From the NCBI GenBank assembly GCA_019009955.1, contig CM032231.1, positions 113,744,001 through 113,808,000 of the forward strand: a stretch of DNA of 64,000 nt, given 5' to 3'. Positions 11,211 to 22,355 of this stretch are shown here, in pieces. The stretch is from Riptortus pedestris. Lineage: Eukaryota; Arthropoda; Insecta; Hemiptera; Alydidae. Position numbers and translations under genes: made by a program. The notes below the pieces were generated by a model. The model made no database searches and was not told where the DNA came from. It saw only the letters and a program-made list of their open reading frames with translations. Each line of letters begins with the position of its first letter. The first letter of the stretch is position 1.

Positions 11211-12190
11211 TTAGCAGATTTCCCTTAAGGGAAATCAGCTATTGAGGTTGTACTCATGACGGAATTTTCGACATTTTTCTTCAAATGTCCATCGATCCTA
11301 CCTAGTAGATGACGAAAATGAGGTCCGTTCAAAACTGTATATATATATCTATATATATATATCTATATATATATATATATATATATATATCTATATATAT
11401 ATATATATTTGTCTGTTACCGCTCTAGCGGTCGCAATTTTTGTTTAATCCTTACCAAACTTCATATTTAAGCGTTTTGTGTAAAAAGAAAGATCAAGTTC
11501 GTTAACGGCTGAAATCGGACCAGTGGGAGGGGGGGTTTAGAGGGAAGGATTTTCGAAAATTCGAAATATCTTCGTTACTATACGTCGGATCGAAAAATTA
11601 TGCAGAATCAATGTTATTACAAATTAAATTTACTATAAAAATTGTTATATACATTTATTCTCTATCTTGAATATTTACCGAGATATTTGCATTTTTCAGC
11701 AAACCGCCACTTCTACTCATGTTACGTAAACAATACTCTGATACATAATAAATCACATTATTGGAAGTTTAAATACCAAAAATTGTATTCAAGAGACCTT
11801 TATTATACGAGATACATGCAAATATGCTCTGGTGACTCCCTCCCCCATCTTAAAGTTTTGGACTACTAAAATTTTATTGATTGAGATAACAATTATTCTG
11901 ACTTATTATTAATTACATTACTAGATATAGTAAATAGTTTTCAATAAAATTAATGTGTTATATTCTGATATATTTCAGTAATTGTTTTCTTTCCGGTGTG
12001 AGGCGGGACCCGTTTGTTTACATTTCTAACCTAACGCTTCCTGTCGGCAGGCTATTGAAATTGGATGAAACATTTCTTATTTCCGTTTGTATTTATTCAC
12101 GGTGTTGTGTTAGCAGTATGTATATTTATCTATTACTAAACTTCACGAGGGAAATCTGCTTAGTTTACGCAGCCCCTGCGTGACGGACTT
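11211..12190 (+). mobile_element. HINE-like element, subfamily B, complete
   Basis: About 980 bp from TAGCAGATTTCCCTTAAGGG to TGCGTGACGGACTT. Block A, TA/TC microsatellite, block B, G-rich tract, B-specific 3' region (tgtttacatttctaacctaacgc), subterminal repeat and hairpin are all present. It is inserted in the T-run of the copy at 11062. Confidence 0.9.
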
Positions 12191-12311
12191 TTTAGCAGAT
12201 TTCCCTTAACGGAAATCAGCTATTGAGGTCGTACTCATGATGCGAGTTTCGAAAAATTTCTTCAAATGTCCATCGATCCTACCCAGGAGATGACGAAAAT
12301 GAGGTCCGTTC

Positions 12312-12361
<50 letters not shown>

Positions 12362-12866
12362 TTGGAATTTAATCGTTTTATGTAAAAAGGAAGATCAAGT
12401 TCGTTAATGGCTGAAATCGGACCAGTAGGAGGTGGGTTTAGAGGGGGGAGTTTTGAAAATTCAAAATATCTCCGTTATTATGCGTCGGATCGAAAGATTG
12501 TATAGAATAAACCTTATTGCAAATTAAATTTACTATAAATATTGTTCTATACATTTATTCTGTATCTTGAATATTAACCGAGATATTTTCATTTGTATTC
12601 TGCGTGTGGTCGCCAGTAGGCTATGTTGGGACATTCCGCCGAGAGCTCTGGCGGCCGTTTCTATAACTGTTCATCCCTCGTGAATAGGTTTAGAGGTTAA
12701 GTTAACTGTTTTTTATGGCTAGAAACTACTGGGTTATTACGCCCTAAATAATGTTTTAGGTTTAGAGGTTTCTTACTACTACCGTTGTTATTAGACAGAT
12801 TTCTCTATTGTAAAATTTCACGTGAGAAATCTGCTTAGTTTACGCAGCCCCGGCGTGACGGACTTT
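12191..12866 (+). mobile_element. HINE-like element, subfamily A1, complete, head-to-tail with previous copy
   Basis: Begins in the same T-run that ends the preceding copy (GACGGACTTTTTAGCAGATT spans the junction). Full order 5' palindrome, block A, (TA)n, block B, A1 block (gcggccgtttctataactg), subterminal repeat and hairpin (one substitution, ccccggcgt). Confidence 0.9.
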
Positions 12867-13329
12867 TGTTTTATCGTTACCAAACTTGATATATAAGTGA
12901 TTCATAACATTGGATTCATAATATTATTAGCAATTATTCATGCAAAATGAAAGATCGAGTTCGTTAACGGCTAAAATAAGACCGGGGTGAGGGGGGTTTA
13001 GAAGGGAATAATTTCCAAAATTTTAAATATCTCTGTTGTAATATATCGGGTCGAAATGTTCTATAGAACTAATCTTATAGCAAATTTAATTCTCTATAAA
13101 TGTTTTTATATACGTATTTTCTCTAATATGAATATTAACCAAGATTTTTGGAATATTCAACCTTCAGTAATCACTTCAGTCCTAGCCATGTCATAATACC
13201 ATTAACCTGTTATATCTTGAAACTTTTTTTTTTCTAAAGCAAAAATTTCAATATCGTTTTCATAATTCCTTTATTACGCAAGACACAAGCAAATTCTGAT
13301 GTGGTGAAGGCATCAATTAATATTTTATG
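12867..13329 (+). mobile_element. Right half of the HINE copy interrupted at 11210
   Basis: Begins inside block B (gttttatcgttaccaaactt) and carries the G-rich tract and B-type ttcagtaatcacttc region. It has no hairpin end, so it is truncated. Confidence 0.7.
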
Positions 13330-13526
13330 TTCTTATATGGAAAAAAGTTTATTTGATCTATACCATAATCGATATTTAACCGTTTCAGTCATCACTAAAG
13401 ATCTTATTTGGATTGGCAGAAACCCGACCAGGAGTAGGGGGAATGATGAGTCGAATCGAAAAATGTTAAAGAAATAATCTTGTTAAAATATCGTTTCACG
13501 ACAATTATTGTTCTGTTCATTTTTTT
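13330..13526 (+). mobile_element. HINE-like element, subfamily C, left part (interrupted)
   Basis: C-type block B (aataatcttgttaaaatatcg...ttctgttcattttttt). The T-run holds the next copy. The element resumes at 14155 with cttaactcaaatatcaagag, aligning with the continuous C copies at 32.0 and 39.5 kb. Confidence 0.65.
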
Positions 13527-13646
13527 AGCAGATTTCCCTTAAGGGAAATCAGCTATTGAGGTCGTACTCAAGACGCGAGTTTCGAAAAATTTCTTCAAAT
13601 GCCCATCGATCCTACCCAGGAGATGACGAAAATGAGGTCCGTTCAA

Positions 13647-13716
<70 letters not shown>

Positions 13717-14154
13717 CTGTTAACGCTCTAGCGGTCGCAATTTTTGTTTGATCGTTACCAAACTCGGAATTTAATCGTTTTATGTAAAAAGGAAGATCAA
13801 GTTCGTTAATGGCTGAATTCGGTCCAGTGGGAGGGGGGGTTTAGAGGGGGGATTTTCGGTAAATTCGAAATATCTCCGTTATTATGCGTCGGATCGAAAA
13901 ATTGTATTAAATCAATCTTATTGAAAATTAAATTTAGTATAAATATTGTTATATACATTTATTCACTATCTTGAATATTAACCGAGATATTTGCATTTTT
14001 ATTAAATTACGCCGATACCGGATTTTTGAATTTCCCGCCAAAACCTAGTTCGGCCCTTTGCCGTAACTGTTGGGCTCTTGTATGGAGATTTCTCTATTGT
14101 ATTACTTCACGTGGGAAATCTGCTTAGTTTACGCAGCCCCTGCGTGACGGACTT
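13527..14154 (+). mobile_element. HINE-like element, subfamily A2, complete
   Basis: From AGCAGATTTCCCTTAAGGG to TGCGTGACGGACTTT. The A2-specific block is ttcggccctttgccgtaact. The microsatellite (TA)n lies at about 13655-13711. It sits in the T-run of a C-type copy. Confidence 0.9.
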
Positions 14155-14291
14155 TGTTTCTTAACTCAAATATCAAGAGGGTAATTCGTACTTTCTATTT
14201 CGTACTTCAGTCCGAATATATGACGAGATGATATCACTAGTGAGTAATACGAACAAATCTGCTTATTTTACGCAGCCCCTGCCTGGCGGAT
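14155..14291 (+). mobile_element. HINE-like element, subfamily C, right part with 3' end
   Basis: Continuation of 13330-13526. It ends AAATCTGCTTATTTTACGCA, then GCCCCTGCCTGGCGGA and a long T-run. The hairpin stem has one mismatch. Confidence 0.65.
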
Positions 14292-14949
14292 TTTTTTTTT
14301 TTTTTTTTTTTTTTCTTCAAAATTCAGACCTTTCTAAGAAAAATTGTAATAAAATTGAAATTTCGTTTCTCACCTACCCATATGTTACACAATCACTTAA
14401 AAATAGCTGGATGGATTCCGATGAACTTCTACATTTGCAAGTCAATCACTCCACTTGACAAAATTGGCTTTTATGACAACTAGATTTCCAACTACCATTA
14501 GGAGTTGATGTGAAAGCAAAACTATGTATTCAGGAATATAGTCATTAATATTTATTTAATGCAACAGAACTACAACATAAATTATTTGGAATATATTTTT
14601 CAGTACTCAAAAGTCATTTATTAATTTATGAATTTTAAAATTAATACTCTGGAACTCTATTCTGAGATGTCTGACAATATTGGTATTCCATGAGAATGTC
14701 TAAGTAGAATAGAGAAATTTATTCTGAAAGTATAAATGTAATTTATATATCCTTTGTAATATATAATCTACTACCACTAAAAGGAGGTTTAATTTGAACT
14801 CAAAACATAAATTCTTCAGGAATCATGGAATTGTCATTACACACTTCACAGGTATATCAGTAAAATGACTGACTACAGAGTATTCATTATATGATGAAAA
14901 AAAAGTGATGTTTTCGATTGTCAAATAAAGAAAGGTTTACGTTTTGTTA
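14292..14949. other. Unannotated AT-rich stretch
   Basis: No gene or shared repeat recognised between the HINE cluster and the LINE tail. Confidence 0.4.
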
Positions 14950-15110
14950 TTCGGTTGAGTTCTTAATTTGTTCTGTTCTAATTGTATTGTTTAATTTTTT
15001 CTCATTACTGTTTTCATTTTTGTATTTTGTTTATATTCAATGTTTGTTTTTTTGATGAGAAATATCGCCTCGCAGCGAACGCTCAACAATAAATAAAATA
15101 AAGAAAGAAA
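14950..15110 (+). mobile_element. LINE 3'-UTR fragment
   Basis: Shares ATATCGCCTCGCAGCGAACG and then CTC plus an AATAAATAAA-like tail with the LINE 3' end at 20.6 kb and its reverse copy at 39.66 kb. The T/G-rich UTR upstream also matches. A 5'-truncated dead copy. Confidence 0.65.
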
Positions 15111-15613
15111 GGGTAGCTTAGTGCTTATGTAGTAAAATCTGCTTATATCGATGGGTAACCATTTTTAAGTTTACGATGGATATCATAACTAGTGTCCTCT
15201 TAAATTGTTGAAAGAATCAGTAAATATAACCACGTCTTGATTTTAAGTTCATTTAACACTGAGGTCCCCGAACTTCTTTGTCTCATAGACAACTTGCCAT
15301 GTTTTTTTTATTTAGTGACCTTTAATCTTAAATCTACTCGTTAATGATGTCGAGTATGATTCTTTTTATTTATTTATTTATTTTTGATAGAAAGGCCGGC
15401 AACCGCGTCGAAACCTTTTTCCACAGGATATTAAGACGGAAAAACTGTTAAAAATATCTCTTGATATTCCATAATGCGGGGTAAAAATAACAGGTATATC
15501 CTTTTGAAGCCAAACAGCTGAAATCCATTTCTGAAGTACAAAATTAAAATCGAGGCCTACTTAAATAATAATTGACGACAGTAGACCCCCTTTGCATCCC
15601 ATAGGCTCTTAGT
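15111..15613. other. Unannotated stretch
   Basis: No gene or family recognised. Contains a short (TTTA)n-like run near 15370. Confidence 0.4.
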
Positions 15614-15790
15614 TTTTAGCAGATTTCCCTTAAAGGAAGTCAGTTATTAAGGTCGTACTAAGGACGGGATTTTTGAAAATTGTCCACCCATCCTAACTAG
15701 GACATGAAGAAAGGTCCGTTAAAAATTAACTATAGTGTCGTTATGGTTTGTTACACCATAAATAATAATAACCTGGTCGAAAACATCAAC

Positions 15791-15832
<42 letters not shown>

Positions 15833-15833
15833 G

Positions 15834-15884
<51 letters not shown>

Positions 15885-16103
15885 TGTTACCGCTCTAGCG
15901 GTCCCAGTTTTTGTCTGATCGTTGCCAAACTAAATATTTAGACGTTTTTGTAAAACTAAAGATCAAGTTCGTTAGTGACTGAAATTCGACCAGTGGGGGA
16001 GTAGATTTAGAGGAGGGTGTTTCGAAAATTCAAATAATCTCATTTATTACGAGTCGGATTGAAAAATTGTTTAGAACCAATATAATTGCAAATTTAAGTT
16101 TCA

Positions 16104-16108
<5 letters not shown>
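15614..16108 (+). mobile_element. HINE-like element, subfamily B, first segment (interrupted)
   Basis: 5' palindrome (one mismatch), block A, a compound microsatellite of TA then TG (15797-15883), block B and G-rich region. At the tail (aaatttaagtttcaataaat) a TA tract leads into a Helitron. The HINE resumes at 17491 with gttatatgtatgttttctct, which matches the uninterrupted copies. Confidence 0.75.
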
Positions 16109-16170
<62 letters not shown>

Positions 16171-16240
16171 ACATTGATTTTTTTTCGCGAAATTTCACGA
16201 TAACTTTTCGTTTCACATGTCATGGACACCATAACTGCAT

Positions 16241-16345
16241 TTTAGCAGATTTCCCTTAAGGGAAACCAGCTTTTGAGGTCGTATTTCTTCAAATGTCCAT
16301 TGATCCTACTCAGGAGATGACGAAAATGAGGTCCGTTCAAAATTA
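16241..16345 (+). mobile_element. HINE 5' fragment inside the Helitron
   Basis: TTTTAGCAGATTTCCCTTAA through block A (gacgaaaatgaggtccgttc) interrupts the Helitron at ctgcatttt. Only the 5' portion is present. Confidence 0.7.
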
Positions 16346-16526
16346 AAATTAGTAGAGTAACTTTTGTCATATACACTTTCGTAATATATCGAAGTGTAAA
16401 TGCGCTATACGCTAAAAATTATAGCGGGAGCCAACAATATTATTTGGCACTAAAGACTCACTAAACTAAATAAAACTCGGTATGTGTATTAGCACTGACG
16501 CCTTAATTATCATAAGCTATATCAAC

Positions 16527-16682
16527 GATTCTTGCCTGGGCAAAGGAAATTATTTAGTGACGAAATTCATTAAATAACGTCCTAAAACCCCACCCTGGCT
16601 AGAAAAGGGTGGTAACCTGTAGATAACTCGTCCCAATTAGCCTAAGTTGCAAAAAGTGGACGTTAATAAATAATAATAAAAA
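16527..16682 (+). mobile_element. tRNA-derived SINE, 5'-truncated
   Basis: Begins at the B-box region (gattcttgcctgggc) and continues with CAAAGGAAATTATTTAGTGA and ttgcaaaaagtggacgttaa to the tail ataaataataataaa. ATCAAC lies on both sides (16521-16526, 16683-16688), a short target duplication inside Helitron sequence. Confidence 0.8.
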
Positions 16683-17490
16683 ATCAACATTTCTAGGGAC
16701 GGGCAGGAGTAGGGGTTATAGGGGAGGCCTGAAATTAAAAATAGTGGTATTTCGTTTCCTATTGGGTTTTCTGCAAATATGCACATGACAAAAGCTGTCC
16801 ACTTTATTATTTAAAGTAACTTTTGTTATATTCACTTTCGTCGTATAACAAAGTATACACTAAATACTAAAGCGGGAGCCAACGATATTGTTGTGCACTA
16901 ACGATAGAACCGAAATTAATAAAACTCGGTACGTAAATTAGCATTAATTCTTCCATGATTATATGCTATATTAAAGTTTTTAGGTCCAAACAGGAGGAGG
17001 GGTTATGAGGGAGGCCTAAAATAAAAACTCGAGATATTTCATTGTCTATTTGTTTTTTGATAAACAACAAAACTTGTTCACTTTGTTATTTAGAGTAACT
17101 TTTGTTTTTTTACATTTTTTCGGGAGCAATATAAGAAGCAAGTAATTTGCGTAGAAATACTGATATGCTCAACAATTCTTTCCAATATCAACTACCAGGT
17201 ACCTCACCTGGAAAAATTAATTCAAATCTATGTTAATAATTTGTCCTTAATAATTCAAATCTATTTATAATGCGCAGCAGACGGGAAATATGAAAATATG
17301 GAGGACAGTGAAGTCTTACATAAAAAAAATTATTTTATTATTAACATATACACAGCAACGATGGATATAAACGCTAAACACTGGGACGGGTAAATGTCAA
17401 AATAGTGCAGAAAGTAAAGCCTTGCCAAAAAAATGCAATCACCATTCAGCCTCAAATGAATTCCTGGGCGAACCCGGGTTCCTATGCTAG

Positions 17491-17675
17491 TGTCGTTATA
17501 TGTATGTTTTCTCTATCTTCAATATTAGCGGACATATTGGAATTTTTAGATTTCAGCATTCAGTAAATGCAGTCATCGTACCTAAGAAGAAACTACTCTA
17601 TCATGAACCGTGTTATTTCAAGTGGAAATACCTAATATTGTGTTCCTGAAATAGTTTAGAAGATGAAATCTTTTT
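17491..17675 (+). mobile_element. Second segment of the HINE that starts at 15614
   Basis: Resumes immediately after the Helitron CTAG/T. It ends in the T-run (gaaatctttttt) where an A1 copy is inserted. Confidence 0.7.
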
Positions 17676-17798
17676 AGCAGATTTCCCTTAAGGGAAATCA
17701 GCTATTGAGGTCGTACTCATGATGCGAGTTTTGAAAAATTTCTTCAAATGTCCATCGATCCTACCCAGGAGATGACGAAAATGAGGTCCGTTCAAAAT

Positions 17799-17851
<53 letters not shown>

Positions 17852-18407
17852 CTGTTAACGCTCTAGCGGTCGCAATTTTTGTTTGATCTTTACCAAACTC
17901 GGAATTTAATCGTTTTATGTAAATGGAAAGATCAAGTTCGTTAATGGCTGAAATCGGACCAGTTGGAGGGGTGGGTTTAGATCGGGGATTTTTGAAAATT
18001 CAAAATATCTCCGTTATTATGCGTCGGATCGAGAAATTGTATAGAATAAATCTTATTGCAAATTACATTTACTATAAATATTGTTCTATACATTTATTCT
18101 GTATCTTGAATATTAACCGAGATATTTACATTTGTATTCTGCGTGTGGTCACCAGCAGGCTATGTTCGGACTTTCCGCCGAGAGCTCTGGCGGCCGTTTC
18201 CATAAACTATTCGTCCCTCGTGAATAGGCTTAGAGGTTAGGTCAACTGTTTTTTGGGGCTAGAAACTTCTGGGTTATTACGCCCTAAATAATGTTTTAGG
18301 TTTAGAGGCTTCTTACTACTACAGTTGTTATTAGGCAGATTTCTCTATTGTAAAACTTCACGTTTGAAATCTGCTTAGTTTACGCAGCCCCTGCGTGACG
18401 GACTTTT
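17676..18407 (+). mobile_element. HINE-like element, subfamily A1, complete
   Basis: AGCAGATTTCCCTTAAGGG to TGCGTGACGGACTTTT, with (TA)n at about 17803-17848 and the A1 block gcggccgtttccataaacta. About 730 bp, and close to the 12.2-kb copy. Confidence 0.9.
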
Positions 18408-18665
18408 TCTAGATGAGATAACTACAAATACGTTCTGATGACCCCTCCCTTCCTCGTCTTCTGGATTACTAAAATTTGAGTGATTATTATTATTCTGATT
18501 CGTTATAAATTACTGTACTAGATATAATAAATAGTTTTCAATAACATTAAAATATATTATTTAGATATTTTTCAATAATTATTTTTCTTTCCTATAGAGA
18601 ATATTTCTGTATTTCTTTCCAGCTCTGGAAGGTTGGTTGACCTTTTTGGTTATAGTTCAGACGCT
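18408..18665 (+). mobile_element. Third segment of the HINE that starts at 15614
   Basis: Continues with gagataactacaaatacg and the B-type region (ttttcaataacattaaaatatatta). It lacks the terminal hairpin. Confidence 0.65.
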
Positions 18666-18972
18666 TCAGAAAATATCAGAAGAACGGAGGAAGTCAATAC
18701 TTGAATGCACACATAGCGAGTCAACATTTTAATAATAATTAACCGCATTTATAAAAATGTAACAAATTAAAAAAAAAACGGTTCAAAACAAATAACGTAT
18801 TAATTTAATAAGAGAATTTCTGAAAAACATAAACTGATCACATGAACACTACAACCAATTATACCTATGACTTAATTTTAAAAAAAATAAACCATTGGTA
18901 TATTTGTTTTCCTTCAAATGATAACTATCCATATTACTAAAGCTTTGCACAGCTAAGAACGTCAAGCTACTA

Positions 18973-19212
18973 TTGTATAAGTTTTCAATGAAAAATCTAT
19001 ACTACAATATTAACCCAAAAGAAATTTGTACATTGTGTAATTTAAATATGAATGAGGACATTTATCATATAATGCTTCATTGCCATATTTACTCCCCTTT
19101 CAGAGAACAGTATTTACCATTCATCAAACAGCCAAATGATAATTCACAACTTCATAATATTCTAAATAGTGCAACTAGAGAAGTATATATTAGCATTTTT
19201 AAATATTTATGA
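18973..19212 (+). pseudogene. LINE C-terminal fragment with Cys/His motif
   Basis: The peptide ICTLCNLNMNEDIYHIMLHC followed by HIYSPFREQYLPF has the CxxC...H....C spacing found at the C-terminus of many non-LTR retrotransposon polyproteins, downstream of RT/RNase H. It ends at TGA at 19210-19212. Nothing upstream extends it, and a second LINE C-terminus follows 400 bp later. The motif is visible; the clade is not determinable. Confidence 0.5.
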
Positions 19213-19273
19213 AATAGTTTCAAACTTCGCGAATCTTATCTGAGTTAACATTGTCAAATTTCTCTTCTTCTCT

Positions 19274-19560
19274 TAATTGTTTTTTTTTTCTTTATTTCGT
19301 ACTGTTATACCTATCTATTAGTAAGAACAGGAACCAAGACAATGATAAGTTTAATGAAACTATTATGTTGAAAATGGTAAACCTAGAGTGGCGAGTTCGA
19401 TTCTCGCCTGGGCAAAGGAAATTATTTAGTGACGAAATTCATTAAATAAATCCTAAAACTCCACCCTGGATAGAAAAAGGTTGTAACCTGTAGATAACCC
19501 GTCCCAATTAGCCTTAGTTGCAAAAAGTGGATGTTAATAAATAATAATAAATTATTTTTA
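19274..19560 (+). mobile_element. tRNA-derived SINE with extended 5' head
   Basis: The B box GAGTTCGATTCTCGCCTGGG is followed by the SINE body (attatttagtgacgaaattc, ttgcaaaaagtggatgttaa) and a TAAATAATAA tail. About 100 bp upstream of the B box (ttagtaagaacaggaaccaa) is shared with the copy at 60.2 kb but not with the SINE at 59.2 kb, so this is a distinct subtype or composite. Confidence 0.75.
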
Positions 19561-19593
19561 ATAATTAATTAATAATAATAAATTATTAAAAAA

Positions 19594-19995
19594 ATAACAT
19601 CGGACGACCTACAAAACTACATTAAAACTAACATACTCCAAGAATGGCAACATGACTGGTTACTAACAGACAACAAACTAAGACAAATTAAAACTACAGT
19701 TAAAACATGGAGTGACAAATTTGAGGTATTTACACGGAGAGACGAAGTAGTCCTTACGAGACTACGTATAGGTCATTCTTTCCTTACCCATGGTTACCTA
19801 TTTCAAAAGAAAAGAATGCCTAACTGCAATGTGTGTAATGCTCCGCTTACAATAGGACACATACTAACAGACTGCAAAAGACGTGACCATCTAAAGATCC
19901 CTCATGACTTACACGACTTACTTACTGAAGGTAGCCCACACATACCCGTCATACTCCAACATTTACATGATATTAACATATACTCACAAATGTAG
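19594..19995 (+). pseudogene. LINE (jockey/I-group-like) polyprotein C-terminus
   Basis: An open frame without its own ATG runs to TAG at 19993-19995. It reads DDLQNYIKTNILQEWQHDW, then WSDKFEVFTRRDEVVLTRLR, IGHSFLTHGYLFQKK, CNVCNAPLTIGHILTDCKRR. The R-R-E-x-x-L-x-R-L-R-I-G-H-x-x-L-T-H block followed by CxxC...H...C is the standard C-terminus after the RNase H-like region of jockey/I-group LINEs. The normal ORF2 would be far longer, so this is a 5'-truncated insertion. Confidence 0.8.
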
Positions 19996-20088
19996 AATTG
20001 TTACATTTTAAAATCCTTTTTAATCCTTCTTAAATTAAATATTTTAAATTCCAGCTAAACCGTTTTACTGTATGTTTATGTGTGTATA

Positions 20089-20132
<44 letters not shown>

Positions 20133-20625
20133 CGTGTGAGTGTATGTGCTGATAAAGAAAGTGAGAGCATATGATTGTAAATATTTTAGGTGTTAGAAAT
20201 CTTCATTTTATTTACATACTAATTTATATTTATTTGATTTTAGTTTAGTTTTTATCCATTGAAATTATATAATTGTTTACGTAATTTTATTAGTCTTTAC
20301 AGTTTTTGTTTTTGAACTTAATGTTTTGTTTTTGTTTATTTATTTTATTTGTTATTTTGTGTTTATTGTTGTTTTTCGTTGTTTGGTTATTTGATTTCGT
20401 TCTATTATTTAGTTGAGTTTTATTTAGTTGTGTTTCGTTATATTGTTGCGTTCTGTTATTTAGTCGAGTTTTGTTATTTGTTTCGTTCTTATTTTGTATT
20501 ATTTATTTTTTTCTTGTTTCTATTTTCATTTTGTATTTTGTTTATATAAATTGTTTTTGTTGTTTTTTTATGAGCAATATCGCCTCGCTGCGAACGCTCC
20601 AAAATAAAAAAATAAATAATAAATT
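19996..20625 (+). mobile_element. LINE 3' UTR and tail
   Basis: Follows the ORF stop directly. It contains a (GT)n tract (20094-20130), then T-rich UTR, then ATATCGCCTCGCTGCGAACG and CTCCAAAATAAAAAAATAAA as the tail. The same 3' block recurs at 15.07 and 39.66 kb, so it is diagnostic for this LINE family. Confidence 0.8.
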
Positions 20626-21600
20626 ATGTTGAAAATATAATGTTTTGATATAAGGTAAGATAATAAAATATAATGACACTTATTAGTTTAGGTTTTTTTT
20701 AAAAATGTTAATGTAATCATTTATGCTCAATTCTAGTTTGTAAAAATATGTATATATAAGCTACTAACATAGAAAAACTAACCTCATTATTTAAGACCTA
20801 TTCCTTGCTATAAGGAAAATCCTTGTAAGCAATAAATACAAATATTACTAATGCTTCAATCTCCACTTCTACGAAGTGGTCAGTTCGACAACTGAGTTTC
20901 ATTAAAGACTCCACACACTTCAGGTGGCAGAAATATTAGAAGATCCTAGAAAACGAGTAGTTCATTCTGTTTTGAAAATTCATCAACTACCTACCGAAAC
21001 TTCATCAACGTGAAGAAAAGGTCAGATTTTCTTTGGCATTTTGAAGTCGGACTTAGTAGACTAAGTTATGGAGTGTTGGATGAAGCGTACGCCAAGTCGG
21101 CTTTAAGAATAGTTAAACTTCAATTAGTCAAGAAGCCAAGGCGGAAGGAATGGCGCAACTTGAAGGAAACTTTAACTTGGTGAACTTCACCAAATGTCTC
21201 GCGTTGGAGTGATTACTTAGCTCTACCAGGGATTTACACATCTCACTAAGGCAAACTTGAAACCAACAATCTATTCTCAAATTTTATTTGACTTAAGACT
21301 TTAATTGCTACTGTAGTTGCTCTTGAACTTCAAATGTATTCAAGGCGGTTGAAATTGGAAGTTGCTTATGCGAACTAATGCAATCCCCCTGGATTAAGAG
21401 ATAGACATAATTAGCTTACAGAAACACACACAACGGAATATTCACAAACAGCAAGACTATAAATTCAAAAGCTTCAGTACTATCGAATAAGTGAACCTTT
21501 GATAACTCAATTAAATGACATAAACACTTATCTAAACATCTGATTATTAACATATATTTTACATGGGATAAAACACTGTGAATTTTGGAAATTAAATCTT
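20626..21600. other. Unannotated stretch
   Basis: No coding region recognised. The part from 20870 to 21400 is somewhat less AT-rich and matches no other part of the window. Confidence 0.4.
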
Positions 21601-21603
21601 AAA

Positions 21604-21748
21604 AGTCCTTCAAGCAGGCCCTGCGTAAACTTAGCAAATGTCCAACGTGTGCCATGTATTTGCATTTACCTCAGAAAGTAAATTTTCAATGAGAGCCATA
21701 TTTGGTATTTATGCTTTAAATAATAACGTGTTTCATAATATAACAGCT
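21604..21748 (-). mobile_element. HINE 3' fragment
   Basis: Opens AAGTCCTTCAAGCAGGCCCT GCGTAAACTTAGCAAATG (decayed hairpin and subterminal repeat) and runs through B-type sequence (atatttggtatttatgctt) to the T-run where the next copy begins. Confidence 0.65.
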
Positions 21749-22015
21749 TTTTAGCAGGTTTCCCTTAAGGGAAATCAGCCATTCAGGTCGTATTCATGAC
21801 GCGAATTTCGAAACATTTCTTCAAATGTTCATCGATCCTAGTCAGGAGATGACGAAAATGAGGTCCGGTCAAAATTTTATATATATATATATATATATAA
21901 AACTTTGAACGGATCTCATTTGTGTAGGATCGATGGACATTTGAAGAAATTTTTGGAAAATCGCGTCATGAGCACAACCTCAATAGCTGATTTCCCTTAG
22001 GAGAAATCTTCTATA
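21749..22015. mobile_element. Two HINE 5' halves, head-to-head around (TA)n
   Basis: 21749-21880 is a plus-strand 5' end plus block A. After the TA tract, 21895-22015 is block A and 5' end on the minus strand, closing GATTTCCCTTAGGAGAAATC. No block B or 3' end is present, so the unit is a palindrome made from two 5' halves. Confidence 0.8.
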
Positions 22016-22303
22016 ATTTAATTTACCAGGAGTGATGTCAAAACTTGTTCTGTTGGTCAATCAGTATTCAATATATCAAGGATTGTTGCAAATAAGTATG
22101 TAGGTGAAGGTGAAGATCCATAAAGATATTCACCTCAATTATACTTTCATTGACATTCATAACACAGACTAAACAGGTTGCAGCTACTAATTTTCTCCAT
22201 CTGACATTCTCGTTTCATACTCTCTTCTACTCAGTAGTAATCAGATGCTTATTAGCATTGCTACTAGATGCAATAAGCCACTGTATTTTTGGTGTAATTG
22301 AGT

Positions 22304-22355
22304 TTTAGCAGTAAGGGAAATCAGCTATTGAGGTCGTACTCATGACGCGATTTTG
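22304..22355 (+). mobile_element. HINE 5' terminal fragment
   Basis: TTTTAGCAG joined to TAAGGGAAATCAGCTATTGA and ggtcgtactcatgacgcgat; about 9 bp of the palindrome is deleted. Confidence 0.7.

Larger units (their letters stand above)
16110..17490 (+). mobile_element. Non-autonomous Helitron
   Basis: The 5' part (TGTACATTGATTTTTTTTCG, 16168 onward) and two internal monomers match the copies at 45.9 and 52.2 kb. The 3' end is CCTGGGCGAACCCGGG (hairpin), then TTCCTATG, CTAG (17487-17490) and T, the canonical Helitron terminus. It carries a HINE 5' fragment in its T-run and a SINE. No RepHel coding sequence, so it depends on another element's protein. Confidence 0.8.
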
